NCBI GenBank assembly: GCA_027924585.1
Contig: BSBM01000047.1
Span: 27,337,001-27,401,000 of the forward strand
Direction: 5' to 3'
DNA from: Larix kaempferi
Taxonomy: Eukaryota > Streptophyta > Pinopsida > Pinales > Pinaceae
Length of the DNA stretch: 64,000 bases
A model generated the notes under the pieces. The model was not told where the DNA came from, did no database searches, and was given only the letters and a program-made list of their open reading frames with translations. The position numbers and the translations under genes are program-made. Below are positions 60,257 to 64,000 of this stretch, piece after piece. The stretch's first letter is position 1. Each line of letters opens with the position of its first letter.

Positions 60257-62005
60257 TAGGGTTTGGGTTGAGTTATGTCAAATGCTAAGCAATATGATTT
60301 TGATTGTCAAATTTCTTAGTCATTTTTAGAGGAATTTGTCAAAAGAGATGGCAACAATTTTTCTTTATAAATCGTTATATAATCCTTAGAATTATGGATA
60401 GATAGAAGTGGTGAACCTAAGCCTTGGAAATATTTTAATATGTTTAGATGGAAATAAGACAAAATAATGGGATAAGGTTTTTATGTAGGTAGAATTGAAT
60501 TATAACAATATTGTAAAGTAGAGAATCAAGCATTCACCTTTGAATACTATTTATAGAAGGGATCGAAGAGGCATAGAATATTTTGTTGATTTTTCAACCA
60601 ACATGCATAGGAGTGATGAAGCAAAGACATTAATGGGGCTTATGGAGAAAATGTATTTTTAATACCAAAATAAAGGTATATTAGCACAAGGTATATATTC
60701 TAAGGAATAATATAGATGAAATTTAAGTGGTGTTGGATGAGAAGGTGACAAATATTTGGTTAAGTGGAGGAGTATGCTAAATAAAAATACCAGTTGAATT
60801 TATGATTAGGTCTATGAAAGATTTTGCAAGGGGAAGAGTATTGGAAAAAATAATGGTGATGATGGATCTACATCGAGATGTGCTTTGTTTTATTTTCAAG
60901 GGGAAGTTGATGCAAAAGCATCCATGAATTGGTTAAGTATTATATCATGTTAGAAAGGCACAAAGAAAAAGGTAAGTGTGGTGAAAAATTTAAATGTAAT
61001 GTAAAACAAAGTGTATGTGAAAGGGGTTAGAAGCACATTCCATAATTCAAATGTATATTAGAAAAATACATGATAAATTCAAGCACATGGAGATGATGAC
61101 ATTAGCACAAGAGCAATATGATGCAAAGCCTAAATAATAAGAGCATGTATAGTGAGAATGCACAATATTGAGCATGTAAAGGGAAGATGGAAGTTCATAA
61201 GATTGAGGAAAAAATTATAAGTGCAAGGCATAAGACACATTACCATCATAATTGTTATAATTTTCAAAGAAAGATTAATTATTTGAAAAGGTAATATCCA
61301 TTTGGAAGATGAACAATTGGTTAGAGTAGGAATAAACATGAAGGAAACTAAGAAAATTGAGTTAGAAAGTTTTAAAATATAGATTTGAGTTGTACAAAGA
61401 TAATCAAAAATCATAATAAGGTATTGTGAGGCATTTTTATAATTTTAAATTTGTATAAAAATAATTTATAAATAAGAACCACTTTATCTTTTTCCCCTTT
61501 CAATAAATATTTTATTTTTTATATTTTTTTTAATTTAACAATATTTTAAATCTACAATATATATCTATATTTTAACTTGCATTGTTATATATAATATACA
61601 CAATATAAGAATTGATTAATTTAAGCTTGTTATACCTTTGTTATACCTAGTTATGTTAGGTTTTTTTAATCTACATGAAGATTATTTTGTGTAAACATGT
61701 GCATACATTGAAAGCACTTAAGGTATTATTTTACAATGGAACCATACTATATATTATTCAAATTAATGTCAAGGGAACCATGATATATGTTATGAGTTAA
61801 TAATTATCATGAGGTTATATCCATGTTTTTAATAAAGAGAGATATGATTTTGTGGAAAAATGTTACAATTAATGACAACTTTAAATTATTATAATTGAAT
61901 ATTAATGATAACAACTTTAAGTTATTTGTTGATATAATTTATTTGTGAATATAAATTTGAAATAAATATATTATGAATTAGAAAAAAATTGATCCATGCA
62001 TTTAG

Positions 62006-62312
62006 TAGTAAGTAATTACTATAATATCTAATAAACTTTATTTAAAATACAAAATATTTGAAATTCTTGTTTGGTAAGTAATTACCATAATTTCTAATAA
62101 AATGTATTTAAAACAAAAAATATTTAAAGAGTTTTAAAATACAAAATATTTGAAATGCTTGTTTGGTAAGTAATTACCATGATTTCTAATAAAATGTATT
62201 TAAAACACAAAATATTTAAAGAGTTTTAAAATACAAAATATTTGAAATGCTTGTTTGGTAAGTAATTACCATGATTTCTAATAAAATGTATTTAAAACAC
62301 AAAATATTTGAA
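62006..62312 (+). repeat. ~90-bp tandem repeat, over three copies
   Basis: TTTGGTAAGTAATTACC recurs at 62071, 62162 and 62252, with a diverged copy near 62006. Units also carry TTCTAATAAAATGTATTTAA and AAATACAAAATATTTGAAAT. Confidence 0.9.
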
Positions 62313-63888
62313 GAGCCTGTTTATGATGAGATATTTTCTTTAAATTAGATATTATTTACATGTTAAAAACATAGTAAAAATATATGAAAACATTTGAATT
62401 TCAAATAATAGTTTTATTGTGTTAAAAAGTAGCAAGGTAAAGGATTTAGTGCATGTAAAGTCATTTTTAACTTTTTATAAAAATATTATAAAATTAAAAT
62501 AAAAATATATATTAACTTTTATAAAAAATTAAAATTAAAATATAAATATAAATTATTAAAGAAAGAAAGGTCATTTTAATTTCATGGCATTCAAAATAAA
62601 AGCTTATCACATGAAAGATTATCACAATCTTAATCCAACAATATTTCATTTTTTTTAAGAATGGTGGAAGGAGACCAAACAAAAATGCAAATCCTTTTGA
62701 CACTGTAGTTTTAGTAAATATTATACGCATTATCAAAGAAAAAAGTGATGTCCATTTTATCATTTTATAGTTTTGATAATGAAAGGTTATCATCATTTCC
62801 ATTTATGGCATTGAAAATGAAAAGTTGCCCCAATTTTAATTAGTTAATATTTCATTTTTAAGAATGGTTGAAGACCAAGTACAAATGCAAAGTCTTTTAA
62901 GACTTTTAAAATTTGAAAGTATATTATAAATCAAGTATAAAATCTATATATAGATATAATTATTGATGGATATATTGAATAGATTGGTTATGAAAATTTA
63001 TAAATGAATTTTGTAGTGGATTATAGGAGAGAGATGTCACTAGTGGGTCACCTAAACTTATTCTCGTTAATTATCTATGTAGATGGTTCTATGTAGCATA
63101 TAAAAATTTGTATTAGTTTGGGACTATATGGAGGTTGGCAAGGTATTGATGACATATTCAATGGCTATATTTAGTACACCCATTATTTTGGTTTGTGAGA
63201 CCCCCTCCTTATTGTTATTATTTGTGATGGGATCGATTGTAGAGTGGTCTCTCCACCCTGAAAATGATTTTCCTTGCAACTTTAATTACGTATAGATTCC
63301 TTATTAGTGGTTAACCCTATCAAGTGTGCTTGTCTAACCACCTTTCATTAGGTACGCTTTATGGATGGTTCTCAGAGCACTGCCTTTAGTGAAAAGCTCA
63401 TTCCCTTGTCCTGGTGTAATCTTTTGTTTCTCATGTATGAAAGAGGGTTTGGAATTGCATTCAACTTGTAGAGTTGTGTAAGGAGAGAGGAATAATTTCA
63501 TTCTAGTCTGCGATAATGTGTTGTTTGGAACCATTTGTTGTGGGGAAAAAGACAATTGCTTAGATGTGTTTTGACATTATTCGCACCTGCAAAGAACCGA
63601 AGGGGAGTTGAAGGGAAATCAATAAGATTTTCTCTATTTTGGCTTGTATAATGAATTTTTCTAATTCCCCTTTTATTATGTGGCTATTGTGGTAGGGAAA
63701 CCATAGAGGGTTTTTTCATGGAGATGCAAAAACAATGTGTATGATGGCCAAAATTAGAACTCAAGGAGATGGAAGCTTCTTCTAGTGGTAGGTTTATATT
63801 CCCACCATCTAATGAACCTCTGTTTTTCAACAAATTAAAATTTTAGAGGAAATCTATATGGCATTTTTCTACATATGGTTTCACTTGC

Positions 63889-63998
63889 ATTTGTATTTTG
63901 GAAACTGTCTCTTTTAACTTATTCCTCATCCTTTTCTACTTGTGGGTTTCCTTGCATTTTTGTTTTGGAAACTGTGTGTCTTAGCTTGTTCCTTATAT
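63889..63998 (+). repeat. ~62-bp tandem duplication at the right edge
   Basis: TTGCATTTGTATTTTGGAAA and CTTATTCCTCAT recur as TTGCATTTTTGTTTTGGAAA and CTTGTTCCTTAT. The second copy runs to the end of the window. Confidence 0.75.
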
Positions 63999-64000
63999 TT

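Larger units (their letters stand above)
59771..64000. other. AT-rich, no gene recognised
   Basis: Over 4 kb of AT-rich sequence with short unsupported frames (for example 61130-61414 and 62512-62802, minus, hydrophobic by composition). Three tandem arrays are listed separately. The part from 63040 to the end is less AT-rich and may be an old LTR or UTR, but I cannot assign it. Confidence 0.5.

Noticed and set aside
62512-62802. Hydrophobic minus-strand frame that could be a membrane protein
   Set aside because: AT-rich composition alone gives Ile/Phe/Lys-rich frames; no family match or splice context.

Overview
The window looks like nuclear DNA of a seed plant. It carries a spliced GDSL esterase/lipase gene, relics of a BELL homeodomain gene and of a BOI/SBP-type RING E3 gene, plant-type LINEs whose ORF1 has the DUF4283/zinc-knuckle layout, and a Ty1/copia element primed by initiator Met-tRNA. 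The low gene density, nested elements and long satellite tracts suggest a large genome, perhaps a gymnosperm; that last step is inference. Only one gene looks intact, the GDSL gene at 40228-43763 on the plus strand.

Layout: 1-4860 is satellite DNA. It holds ~355-bp monomers in head-to-tail and then inverted order, a related 358-bp monomer, an ~836-bp unit repeated about three times, and an ~88-bp TTTCTAGGGTTAG-rich array. 5018-8112 (minus) is a transposase-like gene whose reading frame and introns survive over about 3 kb but which carries seven nonsense codons and no frameshift that I found. 9130-9197 is a long GC-rich hairpin. 9951-13720 is a giant (GAT)n/(ATC)n array with higher-order structure. 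13.9-24 kb is AT-rich and contains a ~1-kb-arm inverted repeat, a ~0.9-kb direct-repeat pair and small palindromic elements. 24.8-27.3 kb holds two broken gene fragments in opposite orientation. 31.1-39.8 kb contains two decayed plus-strand LINEs. The GDSL gene follows. 44.4-45.3 kb is a copia relic.

46000-59770 is a readable nest. A nearly full-length minus-strand LINE has a poly(A) tail, a diverged ~23-bp target-site duplication and ORF1/ORF2 overlapping as TGATG. A complete minus-strand copia-type LTR element is inserted in the LINE 3' UTR, with 595/594-bp LTRs, a CAAAA duplication, PBS and PPT. Four different tandem arrays lie between the copia pol remnant and its 3' LTR. 59.8-64 kb is AT-rich with short tandem repeats and no recognisable gene.

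The genes do not form a pathway. The coherent story is genome dynamics: insertion, nesting, C-to-T-type nonsense decay and repeated local amplification around one surviving esterase gene. The strongest candidates for something little described are the transposase-like family (5.0-8.1 kb), the mixed-orientation satellite block (0-4.9 kb), the 3.8-kb trinucleotide array, and the tandem-array cassette inside the copia element.
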